A stretch of 64,000 nt of DNA from Pseudodesulfovibrio profundus (GCF_900217235.1 NZ_LT907975.1:3633001-3697000), one strand, 5' to 3'; counted from the stretch's first letter, positions 16,872 through 26,642 are shown. The notes: a model not told the origin generated them from the sequence alone. Program-made: numbers and translations.

Positions 16872-18412
16872 GCTGCACCTCCGGTCTCGCATGCTTCCGG
16901 CTCACTGTTGCCGGACATGAGCAGGCCGAGCTTGGCGCGGTCCACTTCGTGGGTGGGCATGGGGGCGGAGAGCCGGCCCTGATACATGACCTGGATGAAA
17001 TCGGTCACCTGGAACAGTTCGTCGAGGTCTTCGGAAATGAGGATGACCCCGGCGCCGCGTTCGGCCGCATCAAGCAGTTGCTGATGTACGTAGGCGGTGG
17101 CTCCCACATCAAGGCCCCAGGTGGGCTGGTTGACCACGATGATGGATGGATTGCTCGACAGAACACGGGCGAGGATGAGCTTTTGCATATTGCCGCCCGA
17201 GAGTTTGCGCACCGGCGTATCGATGCCGGGGCAACGGACGTCAAAAGTCTCGATCAGCTCTTTGGCGTGTGCGGCGATCTTTTTGAAATTGAGGATGCCT
17301 CGTCTGGAGACGGGCGGGAGAGTGTAGGATTCAGTGGCCGTGTTTTCCATGACGGTCATGTCGGCAACCAGTCCGGTGCCGGTACGGTCGTCAGGGACAC
17401 GGCCAACTCCATTGGCGATCATGTCTGCCGGAGTGGGCCTGTGCTGCGGTTCACCGTGGATGGTCATAAGGCCGTATTCGGGTTCGATCAGTCCGCAGAG
17501 CAGATCGGCAAGCTGGGCCTGTCCGTTGCCGGAAACACCGGCGATGCCCAGAATCTGATGGGAATTGAGTCGCAGGGTGAGGTTGTCCAGCAGGCGTTTG
17601 TCCGTGCCGTCACTGATATAAATGGAATCGAGGTAGAGAATCTCACAGGCAATGTCGGTGCTTTGGCTCGACCGTTGCGCTTTGGGTATCTCGCTGCCGA
17701 CCATGGCATGGGCCAGTTCCTCGGCTGTGGTCGCGTCCGTGGCGGATTCAAAGACCACACAACCGTGGCGCAGTACGGCGCAACGATCGGACGAGGCCAT
17801 GACTTCGCGCATCTTGTGGGTGATGAAGATGACGGACAAGCCTTCCTTGACCAGTTGGCGAAGGGTGGCAAAAAGGTGGTCGGCTTCCTGCGGGGTCAGG
17901 ACCGATGTGGGTTCGTCCAGAATCAGAATGCGGGCGTCACGATAGAGCACCTTGAGAATCTCGACGCGCTGGCGTTCGCCCACGGACAACTCCTTGACCA
18001 TGGCCGTGGGATTCACTTCAAGGCAGAAGCGATCCATGAGCGCGGAAAGTTTGGTCAGGGCTGTCTGCTTGTCATGACTGGTCGCCAACAGTGACTCGGT
18101 GCCGAGCATGACGTTTTCAAGAACAGTCATGTTTCCGGCCAGAGTGAAATGTTGATGAACCATGCCGACGCCCTTGTTGAGCGCGGCACGGGGCGAACCT
18201 TCGGGCAGCTTTTCGCCGAAGACCTCCACCGAACCGGAGTCGGCCACATAATGGCCGAACAGGATGGACATCAGGGTCGTTTTACCAGCGCCGTTCTCTC
18301 CGAGCAGGGCGAGCATTTCGCCTTCCCTCAGTTCAAGCGTCACATCCTGGTTGGCAACCACAGAGCCGAAGGTCTTGGTTATGCCTGTCAGTTTGAGTAC
18401 CGTTTTGGACAC
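16868..18412 (-). CDS. Duplicated ABC ATPase, nucleoside/sugar type
   Basis: 514 residues from GTG 18412. There are two ABC cassettes. The first has Walker A GENGAGKTT, signature LSVGERQRVEI and Walker B ILILDEPTSVL. The second has a degenerate Walker A (GVSGNGQAQ), signature LSGGNMQKLIL and IIVVNQPTWGLD, as in YufO/RbsA-type proteins. GTG is preferred because GGGGAAG lies just before it. An in-frame ATG at 18460 sits beyond the terminator-like hairpin 18435-18458 and would run the coding frame through that stem. The protein energises the two permeases downstream. Confidence 0.88.
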   Translation of the reverse strand: MSKTVLKLTGITKTFGSVVANQDVTLELREGEMLALLGENGAGKTTLMSILFGHYVADSGSVEVFGEKLPEGSPRAALNKGVGMVHQHFTLAGNMTVLENVMLGTESLLATSHDKQTALTKLSALMDRFCLEVNPTAMVKELSVGERQRVEILKVLYRDARILILDEPTSVLTPQEADHLFATLRQLVKEGLSVIFITHKMREVMASSDRCAVLRHGCVVFESATDATTAEELAHAMVGSEIPKAQRSSQSTDIACEILYLDSIYISDGTDKRLLDNLTLRLNSHQILGIAGVSGNGQAQLADLLCGLIEPEYGLMTIHGEPQHRPTPADMIANGVGRVPDDRTGTGLVADMTVMENTATESYTLPPVSRRGILNFKKIAAHAKELIETFDVRCPGIDTPVRKLSGGNMQKLILARVLSSNPSIIVVNQPTWGLDVGATAYVHQQLLDAAERGAGVILISEDLDELFQVTDFIQVMYQGRLSAPMPTHEVDRAKLGLLMSGNSEPEACETGGAA

Positions 18413-18434
18413 ATCTTCCCCAAAGAAAAATAGA

Positions 18435-18458
18435 GGACCGCCTCGGGTGAGGCGGTCC
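18435..18458 (-). terminator. Hairpin between binding protein and ATPase genes
   Basis: GGACCGCCTC (18435-18444) and GAGGCGGTCC (18449-18458), 10-bp perfect stem with a 4-base loop, followed on the - strand by TCTATTTTTC. It is a partial terminator that would favour high binding-protein levels over the membrane subunits. Confidence 0.7.
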
Positions 18459-18468
18459 ATTGTTGTCG

Positions 18469-19461
18469 CTAGAAAGTGGACTTCGGTTCGTTGTCGTTGA
18501 TTTCAACGGTGAAATCTCCGGCCTTGATGGCGGCAGCGGTCTCTTCGACCTTGGCCTTCACTTCGGCGGGAATCTTGGCGTCGAATTCGTAGAAGGGAGA
18601 GAGGGATGCGCCACCCTTGGCCATCATGGTGAAATCACGGTAGTCCTCGGCAGTGAATTTGCCAGCCTTGACCAGCTCGATGGCGTGGTTGATGGCGGGC
18701 TCCATGTGCCACAGGGCAGAGGCAACAACGACGTCCTTGCCGTTCTCTTCCTTGTTCATGTCATTGACGTTACCAAAGGCGATGATGCCTTTTTCGCGGG
18801 CTGCATCAACAACACCGGCGCGCTCGGCGTAGAGCACGTCAACACCGGATTCGACCTGAGCGTAGGCAAATTCCTTGGCTTTCGGCGGATCGTACCAGGA
18901 GCCGATGAAGGAGACCTTGAACTCGACTGCGGGATTGACGGACTTGGCTCCGGCCATGAAGGCATTGAAAAGACGGTTGACTTCACCGATGGGGTAGCCG
19001 CCGACCATGCCGATTTTGTTGGTCTTGGTCATTTTACCGGCGATCATGCCCATCAGGTAGCACGGCTCGTGGATGTAGTTATCGAAGACGGAAAGATTGG
19101 ATCCGCGAGGACCGAAGGAATCGCCCATGAGGTACGCGACTTCAGGGTAGTCCTTGGCAACTTTGGTGACATCGCGGGAAATACCGAAGGCTTCACCTAC
19201 GATCAGGGCCACACCTTTTTCGGAGTACTCACGCAGGACGCGGATGTAGTCGGTGTTGGAAACCTTTTCGGAGTAGACATACTCGATTTCACCGGCGTCA
19301 GCGGCCTTCTGAAGGGCCTTGTGCAGACATGCGTCCCACTTCTGCTGAATGGGCTGCGTGTAGATGCCCGCTACCTTGATTTTGTCCCCGGCCATGGCTG
19401 AGCCCGCAAACATGGCAACCGCCAGGCAGAGCGCAGCAGCGATGATCATAAACCGTTTCAT
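18469..19461 (-). CDS. BMP/PnrA-family nucleoside-binding protein
   Basis: 330 residues from ATG 19461, which follows GAGAGGATTCCAG and starts a good signal peptide (MKRFMIIAAALCLAVAMFA, AMAG). The mature part has KVAGIYTQPIQQKWDACLH, VLREYSEKGVALIVGEAFG and GMIAGKMTKTNKIGMVGGYP, typical of the basic-membrane-protein (BMP, PnrA) family that binds purine or pyrimidine nucleosides. No lipobox cysteine is present, so it should be soluble in the periplasm. It is the first gene of the five-gene salvage operon ending in codA. Confidence 0.88.
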   Translation of the reverse strand: MKRFMIIAAALCLAVAMFAGSAMAGDKIKVAGIYTQPIQQKWDACLHKALQKAADAGEIEYVYSEKVSNTDYIRVLREYSEKGVALIVGEAFGISRDVTKVAKDYPEVAYLMGDSFGPRGSNLSVFDNYIHEPCYLMGMIAGKMTKTNKIGMVGGYPIGEVNRLFNAFMAGAKSVNPAVEFKVSFIGSWYDPPKAKEFAYAQVESGVDVLYAERAGVVDAAREKGIIAFGNVNDMNKEENGKDVVVASALWHMEPAINHAIELVKAGKFTAEDYRDFTMMAKGGASLSPFYEFDAKIPAEVKAKVEETAAAIKAGDFTVEINDNEPKSTF

Positions 19462-19890
19462 CTGGAATCCTCTCTCTTGATTTGAGTGATACAATGAGTG
19501 CCGCAGAACCTGAAAAGCGCGGCCCGTCATGAAGTGCAATGCTAATGCCAGAAAACCTTTCAGGAGTAAACAACTAGCGATACCAAGATGAAGCTGAGGA
19601 GAGGTCGCGTACGGGTAAGTCGGTGTGCTGGTGAAAGATTACAATTTTGAAATCCTTGTGTAGCCGACGTCTGCGTTTTTTACAGGAATGTGACTTGGTA
19701 AACTCTGCATGTATTACTATATTATTATGCTGCCGATGCGCCAGACATTACTTGCACCTTGCCGTACTTCACAGCTTCGGCCTTTTCCTATATGAAATCA
19801 TGCATTGTTTACGGGAGATCGAAATTCTCCATATTTTCAACGGCTGCATGGATCAGCCCAACCCAACTACCAAAGGATTCAGGTCGCTCA
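19462..19890. other. Divergent intergenic region
   Basis: About 430 bases between the leftward importer operon and the rightward HAD gene. It is relatively AT-rich in 19620-19860. I see no convincing sigma-54 element, strong dyad, RNA gene or coding frame. Confidence 0.5.
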
Positions 19891-20529
19891 ATGACCACAA
19901 AAGCACGTGCTGTTTTCTGGGATATGGATGGCACCCTCATCGATACCGAAGACCTTCATTATGAGGTTATTCGCGATTGGTGCGCAAAGTTCGGTTATGA
20001 ACTCACACTTGAGGCGAATGACGAATTGATTGCCAAGACAATGCCTGAAAAATGGCAAATTCTGGCACCACGGGTCGATTCCTCGGCAACGGAAGCGTTG
20101 TTTCGTCGCGAATGCGAGGATTGGTATATTGAACGACTGACAGCCGACAAGGGACTGGACCGCGCCCTGAAGATTGTCAGAAAGGTTGCCGAGCGCGGCA
20201 TCCTGCAGGCATGTGTCTCCAATGGAGAGCATGAAGTCGTGAAAGCCAATGTCGAGATTCTCGGTTTGAGCGATGTGTTTTCTTTTCTGGTGACAGGCGG
20301 CAACTGCGATCCGGGCAAGCCCGCTCCCGATCCATACCTGATGGCTGCCAAGCAGGCCGGCTTTGCGCCGGAAGAGTGTATTGCCGTGGAGGACTCTGCC
20401 GTGGGAATGGCTGCCGCACGTGCCGCAGGGTTGATCCTCTGTGGCTGGCCGCATGATCCGAGCGGTGAGTTCGATGTGGATTACCTGCTCAAGACAGGCG
20501 AGGAATTCCCCTTCGATCTGCTCGATTAA
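19891..20529 (+). CDS. HAD-superfamily phosphatase
   Basis: 212 residues from ATG 19891; longer in-frame starts only add sequence without family character. HAD motif I VFWDMDGTLIDTEDLH, motif II ACVSNGEHEVV, motif III Lys in GNCDPGKPAPDPYL and motif IV AVEDSAVGMAAARAAG are all intact, giving a beta-phosphoglucomutase/phosphoglycolate-phosphatase-like hydrolase. It faces the PhnCDE importer across a shared terminator. A link to phosphonate or phosphate-ester metabolism is possible but not shown. Confidence 0.85.
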   Translation: MTTKARAVFWDMDGTLIDTEDLHYEVIRDWCAKFGYELTLEANDELIAKTMPEKWQILAPRVDSSATEALFRRECEDWYIERLTADKGLDRALKIVRKVAERGILQACVSNGEHEVVKANVEILGLSDVFSFLVTGGNCDPGKPAPDPYLMAAKQAGFAPEECIAVEDSAVGMAAARAAGLILCGWPHDPSGEFDVDYLLKTGEEFPFDLLD

Positions 20530-20552
20530 TCCGGGTCATTCATACAGAAATA

Positions 20553-20586
20553 AAAAGGCGCTGCTCCGATTGGAGCAGCGCCTTTT
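20553..20586. terminator. Bidirectional terminator
   Basis: AAAAGGCGCTGCTCC, GATT loop, GGAGCAGCGCCTTTT: perfect 15-bp stem with A and T ends. It separates the convergent HAD gene and phn operon. Confidence 0.92.
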
Positions 20587-20605
20587 GTTTGAGTATGTAG
20601 TGCGT

Positions 20606-21400
20606 CTAGATGATGCGTTCGCGAACCTTGGTGACAAAGATCTCGGCAGCAATGACGATGGTGAAGATGCACAACAGGATAAGGGAGACCTGATCCCAGT
20701 TGAACAGGTTCATCGCCGTGTCGAGTGCTACACCGATACCGCCGGCACCGACCAGACCGATGACAGAGGATTCACGGACGTTGATGTCCCAGCGGAAGAG
20801 AGTGATTCCCCAGAACGCGGGGGCGACCTGCGGCCAGTATCCTTTGAGGATGATGGTCGGCCATGGTGCGCCTGCAGCCTTGAGAGCCTCAATGGGGCCG
20901 GGATTACATTCCTCAAGGGCTTCGGCGAGCAGCTTGCCGCAGAAACCGATGGAGCGGAATCCGATGGCCACGGTACCCGCAAGGGCGCCGGGACCGAAGA
21001 TGGCCACGAACAGAATTGCCCAGACCAGCGAGTTGACGGAACGCGAGGAGACGAGAATCAGTTTCGCGAACCAGTTCAGCGCCGGAATCTTGGTGATGTT
21101 GCTGGCAGCCATGAGCCCGACCGGGAACGCCATGAGAAGTGCCAACACAGTACCGAGAGTGGCGATATTGAGCGTTTCGATGAGCGCGTCATGAACGCCG
21201 ACGGCATAGTGCGCGGTATCAATGGGCCACATGCGTGTGAACAGATCGGCGATCTGTGTGGGGGCGTCATACAGGAACTCCGGTATGATTTCCACGGTCC
21301 GCATGGAAGCGACAAGAGCCATGACTGCACCGAGGTAGACGGCGAATCGTGCCAGCCGTTGGGCAGGGGTGAATCGTTGCCATTCGTAGTGCTTAGTCAT
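20606..21400 (-). CDS. phnE: Phosphonate-type ABC permease, second copy
   Basis: 264 residues from ATG 21400, which overlaps the upstream permease by 8 bases. Six or so membrane helices and the PhnE loop EALKAAGAPWPTIILKGYWPQV and WDINVRESSVIGLVGAGGIG. Two tandem PhnE proteins occur in many importers of the phosphonate/phosphite class. The ligand may be a phosphonate, phosphite or phosphate ester; no C-P lyase genes are present in the window. Confidence 0.88.
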   Translation of the reverse strand: MTKHYEWQRFTPAQRLARFAVYLGAVMALVASMRTVEIIPEFLYDAPTQIADLFTRMWPIDTAHYAVGVHDALIETLNIATLGTVLALLMAFPVGLMAASNITKIPALNWFAKLILVSSRSVNSLVWAILFVAIFGPGALAGTVAIGFRSIGFCGKLLAEALEECNPGPIEALKAAGAPWPTIILKGYWPQVAPAFWGITLFRWDINVRESSVIGLVGAGGIGVALDTAMNLFNWDQVSLILLCIFTIVIAAEIFVTKVRERII

Positions 21401-22184
21401 TGAACACCGCCTTGATCCGTACGGCCAGGAATTCACTGATCATGATCAGGCCGATGATGGACAACAGGATGGCGCACAGGAAGTCATAGTCGTAGCGCTG
21501 GAACGCAGCGAACAGGGTGCCGCCGATACCACCTGCGCCGACAATGCCGACCATGGTGGAGTTACGCATGTTGGCGTCGAACTGGTAGGTGGCGAAACCG
21601 ATGAATCGGTTCAGCACCTGGGGCATGACTGCGTAGATGAGCACACTCATGAAGGGTGCGCCTGCAGCTCTGCATGCTTCGACAGGCTTCAGCGAAATCT
21701 CTTCGATTGCTTCGGCAAAGAGTTTGCCGATGAAGCCGATGGAAGCGAAGATGAGCGTCAGGATACCTGCCATGGGGCCGAAGCCGACTGCCTTGACGAA
21801 CAGGATGGCGAAAATGACAGGGTGGAAGGAGCGGCAGACGCAGATGACGGTGCGTGCAGGCCAGGTGGCCCACGGCGGCATCAGGTTGCGCGCTGCCAGA
21901 AGTCCGATGGGAAGCGAGAAGAGAATACCAAACGCTGAAGCGATGACAGCGATTTCTATGGTTTCAATAAGGTTGCCTACCAGGAGTTTCCACCGCTCGA
22001 AGTTGGGGGGAAACAGTTCTCCGATGAACTTGGCGCCATTGCCGAGCCCCTCAACAAAACGCGTCCATGATATATCCAGAGCGGAGATAGCATAGGCTGC
22101 GTATATCAGAACAACAAGCCACCCGACACGGGCTAGCCAGTTGGTCTGAAAGGGGCGCCGTTTTACAGCGGTTCGGGGGGTCAT
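21393..22184 (-). CDS. phnE: Phosphonate-type ABC permease, first copy
   Basis: 263 residues. Motifs are close to those of the next gene: [25 protein letters not shown] and [23 protein letters not shown]. The start overlaps the ATPase stop by 4 bases. The two permeases probably form a heterodimer. Confidence 0.88.
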   Translation of the reverse strand: MTPRTAVKRRPFQTNWLARVGWLVVLIYAAYAISALDISWTRFVEGLGNGAKFIGELFPPNFERWKLLVGNLIETIEIAVIASAFGILFSLPIGLLAARNLMPPWATWPARTVICVCRSFHPVIFAILFVKAVGFGPMAGILTLIFASIGFIGKLFAEAIEEISLKPVEACRAAGAPFMSVLIYAVMPQVLNRFIGFATYQFDANMRNSTMVGIVGAGGIGGTLFAAFQRYDYDFLCAILLSIIGLIMISEFLAVRIKAVFND

Positions 22185-22975
22185 ACCAGCCAGTCCTCCC
22201 CACCGTAGATGGCCTTGAGGTGCTCATCCTTGAGTTCTTCGGGCTTGCCGTCAAACACGACATGTCCTTCACTCATGCCGATAATGCGATCGGCGAATCG
22301 TTTGGCAAGGTTGACATCATGGATGTTGATCAGCAACGGGATGTCTTGGTCAGCGGAAAATTCGTTCAGCAGTTCCATGATCTCGACAGAGGTCTTGGGG
22401 TCGAGCGAAGAAGTGGGCTCGTCCGCCATGATGATGTCGGGGTTCTGCATGACGGCGCGTGCGATGCCGACGCGCTGACGCTGACCGCCGGACAGGCTGT
22501 CTGCGCGTGCAGTGGCGAAATCGCCCAGACCGACCTTTTCGATAAGCTCGAAAGCGCGATCAATGTCTTCCTGGTGATACTTGCGAAGCCATGCACGCCA
22601 AACCGAGGTGAATCCCAGGCGGCCACACAGAACGTTCTCAATCACTGAGAGCCGTTCGACCAGATTGAACTCCTGAAAGACCATGCCGATGTAGTGGCGG
22701 GCCTGGCGAAGTTCTCTGCCGGACAGCTTGGTGATGTCACGACCGGCGATAAGGATCTCGCCACCTGTCGGTTCGATCAGTCGGTTGATGCAGCGCAGCA
22801 GGGTGGATTTACCAGTACCGGAAGGGCCGATGATGGCAACGGTGCTGCGTCCGGACACTTCAAAGGAGATACCTTTGAGAACCTGTGTTCCTGCAACATA
22901 TTCCTTAACGACATTATTAACGGTAAGGGAACGGGAGGTTGCCCCCCCATTCCCATTATTGCTTTGATTAGTCAC
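22181..22975 (-). CDS. phnC: Phosphonate-type ABC ATPase
   Basis: 264 residues from GTG 22975, eight bases after the binding-protein stop; a longer in-frame reading would overlap that gene by about 90 bases. Walker [16 protein letters not shown]-loop VFQEFNLV, signature [14 protein letters not shown] and Walker [13 protein letters not shown] are all present. It is PhnC-like through [13 protein letters not shown] and the characteristic 'FNLVERLSV' stretch. It powers the PhnE pair. Confidence 0.88.
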   Translation of the reverse strand: MTNQSNNGNGGATSRSLTVNNVVKEYVAGTQVLKGISFEVSGRSTVAIIGPSGTGKSTLLRCINRLIEPTGGEILIAGRDITKLSGRELRQARHYIGMVFQEFNLVERLSVIENVLCGRLGFTSVWRAWLRKYHQEDIDRAFELIEKVGLGDFATARADSLSGGQRQRVGIARAVMQNPDIIMADEPTSSLDPKTSVEIMELLNEFSADQDIPLLINIHDVNLAKRFADRIIGMSEGHVVFDGKPEELKDEHLKAIYGGEDWLV

Positions 22976-22982
22976 AGTATGC

Positions 22983-23969
22983 TTACTTCTTTTTCTTGGC
23001 GGCTTCTTTGGCTGCCATGGCTTCCAGTCCGGCCTTGTTGTAGCTGGTGCCGGTGGCGTCAGCGATGTCACGGATTACCTTCCAGTCAACCTTGTAGGTG
23101 ATGGGGTAGAAACGGTCGGCACCCTTGAAGGAGTCCTGCATGCTCTTGGGGAAGCGGTAGGTCATGAAAGCGCCGATGATCTTCTGGGCGAGTTCAGGAC
23201 AGAGCTGGCTGGAGATACCGAAGGAGGAAGTGGGGAACTTGGGGCTGCGCCAGATGACACGGAGAGCGTCCTTGTCCACACGGCCGGCTTCGATCATGCG
23301 ATCATAAACGTCGGAAGCAACAGGAGCTGCATCGTAGTCGCCGTGAACAACGCCGAGGATGGACTGGTCGTGCTTGCCGGAGTAAACAACGGTGTAGTCC
23401 TGGTCAGGTACGAGACCCAGTTCGGGGAACAGAGCGCGAGGAGCGAGGTTACCGGAGTTGGAGGAAGCGGAAGTGTGAGCAACTTTCTTGCCCTTGAGGT
23501 CCTTCATTTCCTTGATCGGGCTGTCTTTCTTGGTGACAACGACGAGGTTGTAACCCTGGAAGCCATCAGGGTAACCCTTGACAGCGATGGGTACGTAACC
23601 AGCGAGGTTGACGGCAAAGCCGGTGGGGCCAGTGGAGAAACCAGCAATGTGCAGCTTGCCGGAACGCATGGCTTCAACTTCAGCAGCGTTGGACTGAACG
23701 GTGTAGTAGATCACTCGCTTGCCGGTGACGTTGCTCAGGTATTCCTGGAAGTCGGCAAATGCGTCTTTGTAGACCGCAGGATCTTCAACCGGGGTGTAGG
23801 TGAATACCAGCGTGCTGGGATCCTTACAGTTATCAGTGGCGAAATCGGCAACCATGTCGCCATCTTTGTCAGTGTACATCTCATCCAGCACGGCAACTTC
23901 ACCGGCAAAGGCGGTCGCCGACAAGGCCAACATAAAGACGAGTGCGAGAAAGACCGTCAACCGTTTCAT
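22983..23969 (-). CDS. phnD: Phosphonate-type binding protein
   Basis: 328 residues from ATG 23969, which follows GCAGGAG and begins a signal peptide ([22 protein letters not shown]). Longer in-frame reading reaches into the leader and is unlikely. Motifs: [66 protein letters not shown] and [16 protein letters not shown], as in PhnD/PtxB proteins. It is first in the operon. An IS5-family element sits only 100 bases upstream of the start, so the native promoter is probably altered. Confidence 0.88.
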   Translation of the reverse strand: MKRLTVFLALVFMLALSATAFAGEVAVLDEMYTDKDGDMVADFATDNCKDPSTLVFTYTPVEDPAVYKDAFADFQEYLSNVTGKRVIYYTVQSNAAEVEAMRSGKLHIAGFSTGPTGFAVNLAGYVPIAVKGYPDGFQGYNLVVVTKKDSPIKEMKDLKGKKVAHTSASSNSGNLAPRALFPELGLVPDQDYTVVYSGKHDQSILGVVHGDYDAAPVASDVYDRMIEAGRVDKDALRVIWRSPKFPTSSFGISSQLCPELAQKIIGAFMTYRFPKSMQDSFKGADRFYPITYKVDWKVIRDIADATGTSYNKAGLEAMAAKEAAKKKK

Positions 23970-24063
23970 AACAAACTCCTGCAATGTTAATGATGTGATT
24001 TTGTGAAGGGTCTGCCGTCCAGACACCTTCATCTCACGAAAACGTATCGGTCCTGTACCAGAT

Positions 24064-24068
24064 GAAGT
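24064..24068. repeat. Left copy of IS5-type target duplication
   Basis: GAAGT, repeated at 25337-25341 directly beyond the other end of the element. Confidence 0.7.
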
Positions 24069-25336
24069 GAGACCTCTGCGCATCCCCTTTTCGCGTCCGT
24101 GCCTTGCGCTCCGCACCCAATTTGATGTTCTGACCGCACCCCAGCTTGGGCTCATTCCCGGCCTTTTCCTGCCATTTCTGGCCGAAATGCCGGATTTTGG
24201 ACGCACCTCTCCCTTCAGGCTCGCGCCAGTCGAACAGCTTTTTTCAAATTGAACGCCATGGCGAGGATGTGGAACTCTCCCTCCACCTTCTCACGACCCA
24301 CGTATCGGGACCGAAAGAATGCGTAGCCACGTTTGAGTGTGCCGAAGGCCCGCTCGACTATTTGCCGAATGCTGCTGATGTCACGGTTGCGGGTCTTTTC
24401 GAAGTCTGTCAGCCTGCCGCCACGAGGCGTCTTGTCCATGGTTCCGTCCTCCAAATCGCGATCAAACAGAATGTCCCGGTTCTTCCCGCTGCAATAGCCC
24501 TTGTCCGCATAAACCCGTGCGCCGGGATCAAGGCCGACGCCATTCACGAGCCGCTCGAATTCGCCCGTGTCCGAATGGTTCGCGGGAGTGATGTGACCAC
24601 AGAGCAGAAACCCGTCTCGACTGTCCGTCGCGGCATGGAGCTTGTAGCCGTAATAGGCCCGATTTCTCTTGCGGAGCCAGGCCGCCTCCTCGTCATCCGA
24701 ATAGCTGACCCGGCAGTCCACCGGCCCATCCTGTTCTTCGGCGTCCTCGGAACGGTCCTCAGGCATCACGTCGATAACCTTGCGCGGCCGCCGCTGCGAC
24801 TCGACTACCGAGGCGTCCACCACGGCTCCCTCACGGACAAGAAGCCCTTGTCCTTCAAGCTGGCGGTTAAGCATGTCGAGCAAGGAGTCCAGCACCTTCA
24901 GGCGGATCAAACCGTTACGGAAACGGCATATGGTGGTCTCGTCCGGCACGTCGTCCTCGATGGAAAAACCGGTAAATCTGACAAAGGAGAGCCGGTCGAG
25001 CAGCGCCTGCTCCACGCCCGGATCACTCAGGTTGTACCAACGCTGCAAGAGCAGAATCTTGAACATCGCCAGAGGCGGATAGGCGGGATTGCCCACGGCG
25101 TTGGCCTTGCGCCTGATCTTCTTGCACAGAAAGGCGTTGATGGGCTGCCAGTCGATGAGTTCGTTGATCTCATCCAGAAATGTGGTCTTGGTTCTGCGGT
25201 GCCCCAGGAAGTAATCACCCAACCGAGGTCCTTTCTGCCGAATAGCCATGCCTTCCTCCTTTGGATGGAGAAATAATAGCATAATAAATCAAATAGTTAA
25301 AGAGTAAAAGTGTGGGATTTGCCGTGCAGAGGTCTC
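24069..25336 (-). mobile_element. IS5-family insertion sequence, 1268 bp
   Basis: The ends read GAGACCTCTGC inward on both sides (24069-24079 and inverted 25326-25336), with weaker similarity beyond, and a 5-bp direct duplication flanks them. One transposase fills most of the element; 146 bases between its stop and the left end are non-coding. It lies in the gap between phnD and the polyamine transporter, close upstream of phnD. The 5-bp duplication is a little longer than usual for the family. Confidence 0.85.
24215..25249 (-). CDS. IS5-family DDE transposase
   Basis: 344 residues from ATG 25249, preceded by AAAGGAGGAAGGC. The N-terminal DUF772-like region reads YPPLAMFKILLLQRWYNLSDPGVE and DETTICRFRNGL. 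The DDE catalytic domain shows Asp in VVDASVVES, Asp in VYADKGYCSGKN and Glu in QIVERAFGTLKRGYAFFRSRY. The frame is intact, so the element may be mobile. Confidence 0.9.
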   Translation of the reverse strand: MAIRQKGPRLGDYFLGHRRTKTTFLDEINELIDWQPINAFLCKKIRRKANAVGNPAYPPLAMFKILLLQRWYNLSDPGVEQALLDRLSFVRFTGFSIEDDVPDETTICRFRNGLIRLKVLDSLLDMLNRQLEGQGLLVREGAVVDASVVESQRRPRKVIDVMPEDRSEDAEEQDGPVDCRVSYSDDEEAAWLRKRNRAYYGYKLHAATDSRDGFLLCGHITPANHSDTGEFERLVNGVGLDPGARVYADKGYCSGKNRDILFDRDLEDGTMDKTPRGGRLTDFEKTRNRDISSIRQIVERAFGTLKRGYAFFRSRYVGREKVEGEFHILAMAFNLKKAVRLARA

Positions 25337-25613
25337 GAAGTGTATTGGATCAATCTGTTTGCTTGGTCAGGGGAAATACTATCATTAAATTATAATGATG
25401 CTTTACCACTGAAAATAAAGACAAAATTTCAATCCCATTTTCCCAAAGTCGATAAGTAAATAAATTCCATACTAAAATTGTCGGTAATCACAGAGCGTTC
25501 GTTGCTTTTGGGGAGGGCCCTTCAATATGTGGAAAAGGCTCCTGAAAATAAAAAGGCCGGCAGCCAACATGGTGATTGGCTGCCGACCCGAATGGGTGGA
25601 ATATGGGTGTGGA
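25337..25613. other. Gap between IS5 element and polyamine operon
   Basis: It begins with the right target duplication GAAGT (25337-25341). The next 200 bases are AT-rich and hold the sequence that was upstream of phnD before insertion. I see no clear promoter there. The terminator of the polyamine operon lies at 25558-25585. Confidence 0.6.
25558..25585 (-). terminator. Terminator of polyamine importer operon
   Basis: CGGCAGCCAA (25558-25567) and TTGGCTGCCG (25576-25585), perfect 10-bp stem, followed on the - strand by GCCTTTTTATTTT. Confidence 0.88.
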
Positions 25614-26642
25614 CTAATCGGTCTTCAGCTTTACCCAGTAAGCGTCATAGATTTTCATGGCCTCGCCAATGTAATCCTGAAACTCGCCCCGGGCAGCAAC
25701 TTCTTCCGAAGGATAGACGATGGGGTTGTTACGCACCTCTTCAGGCAGGAAGTCCAGTGCCTTGGCGTTGGGGGTTGAGTAGCCCATCTCGGTGCTGATC
25801 AATGCGGCAACGTCCGGGCGCATCAGGTAGTTCAGGAAAGCATGTGCTTCCTCGATGTTTTTTGCTCCCTTGGGGATGCACAGGGAATCCATCCAGAGGC
25901 TGAATCCTTTTTCCGGGTAGATATAGGTGATCTCCGGGTTTTCCTGGTTGGCGATGTATGCTTCGCCGTTCCAGACAACGCCAACAAGCACCTCGCCGGA
26001 GAGCAGCGCCTGTTTGGGAGAATCCGAATCAAAGACGCGAACCATGGGAATCAGCGACTTGAGCTTCTGGTACGCCTCTTCAAGACGAGCCGGATCTGTC
26101 TCGTTGAGCGAATAACCAAGGGACTTCAGGGCAAGGGCAAAGACGTCCCGCGGGTCGTTGGGCAGCAGGAGCCTGCCGTCCATTTCGGGTTTCCACAGGT
26201 CATCAATGGAGTTGACGGCCCCCGTGCCGAGCATGCCGGTGTTGACCGCGATGGCGGTGGAACCCCACATGTACGGCAGGGAATACGTGTTGTCCGGGTC
26301 AAAGGACTGATTCACGAATTTTGGTGCCAGATTGCCGAAGTTGGACAGCTTGGACTTGTCCAGCGGCAGCAACATGTCCTGACGGCGCATGAGTCCGACA
26401 TAGTCCGAGGAAGGGACGATGATGTCGTATCCGTCCCCGGCCAGTTTGATCTTGGCGTACATGGCTTCGTTGCTGTCGTAGTTCGACAGGTGAACCTTGA
26501 TGCCTGTTTCCCGAGTAAAATTCTGAACCACCTCGTCCGGGATGTATTCGGACCAGATGTACAGGTAGAGTTCACCGCTTCCGGCAATGGAAGGGGTGGC
26601 CAGCAACATGACGAAAAGCAGAGCCAGTAGTGTTTTTTTCAT
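25614..26642 (-). CDS. potD: Polyamine-binding periplasmic protein
   Basis: 342 residues with signal peptide (MKKTLLALLFVMLLATPSIAG). The mature start ELYLYIWSEYIPDEVVQNFTRETGIKV, plus AGDGYDIIVPSSDYVGLM and YSLPYMWGSTAIAVN, mark the PotD/PotF family of spermidine and putrescine binding proteins. It is the last gene of the operon and begins 2 bases after potC. Preference for spermidine or putrescine is not clear. Confidence 0.88.
   Translation of the reverse strand: MKKTLLALLFVMLLATPSIAGSGELYLYIWSEYIPDEVVQNFTRETGIKVHLSNYDSNEAMYAKIKLAGDGYDIIVPSSDYVGLMRRQDMLLPLDKSKLSNFGNLAPKFVNQSFDPDNTYSLPYMWGSTAIAVNTGMLGTGAVNSIDDLWKPEMDGRLLLPNDPRDVFALALKSLGYSLNETDPARLEEAYQKLKSLIPMVRVFDSDSPKQALLSGEVLVGVVWNGEAYIANQENPEITYIYPEKGFSLWMDSLCIPKGAKNIEEAHAFLNYLMRPDVAALISTEMGYSTPNAKALDFLPEEVRNNPIVYPSEEVAARGEFQDYIGEAMKIYDAYWVKLKTD

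Noticed and set aside
14988-16982. Long open frame of 664 codons on the + strand
   Set aside because: It is antisense to two clear ABC permease genes, rich in Gly, His and Asp from reversed high-GC codons, with no family features.
24146-25276. + strand open frame across the IS5 element
   Set aside because: It is antisense to an intact DDE transposase and continues through the inverted repeat.
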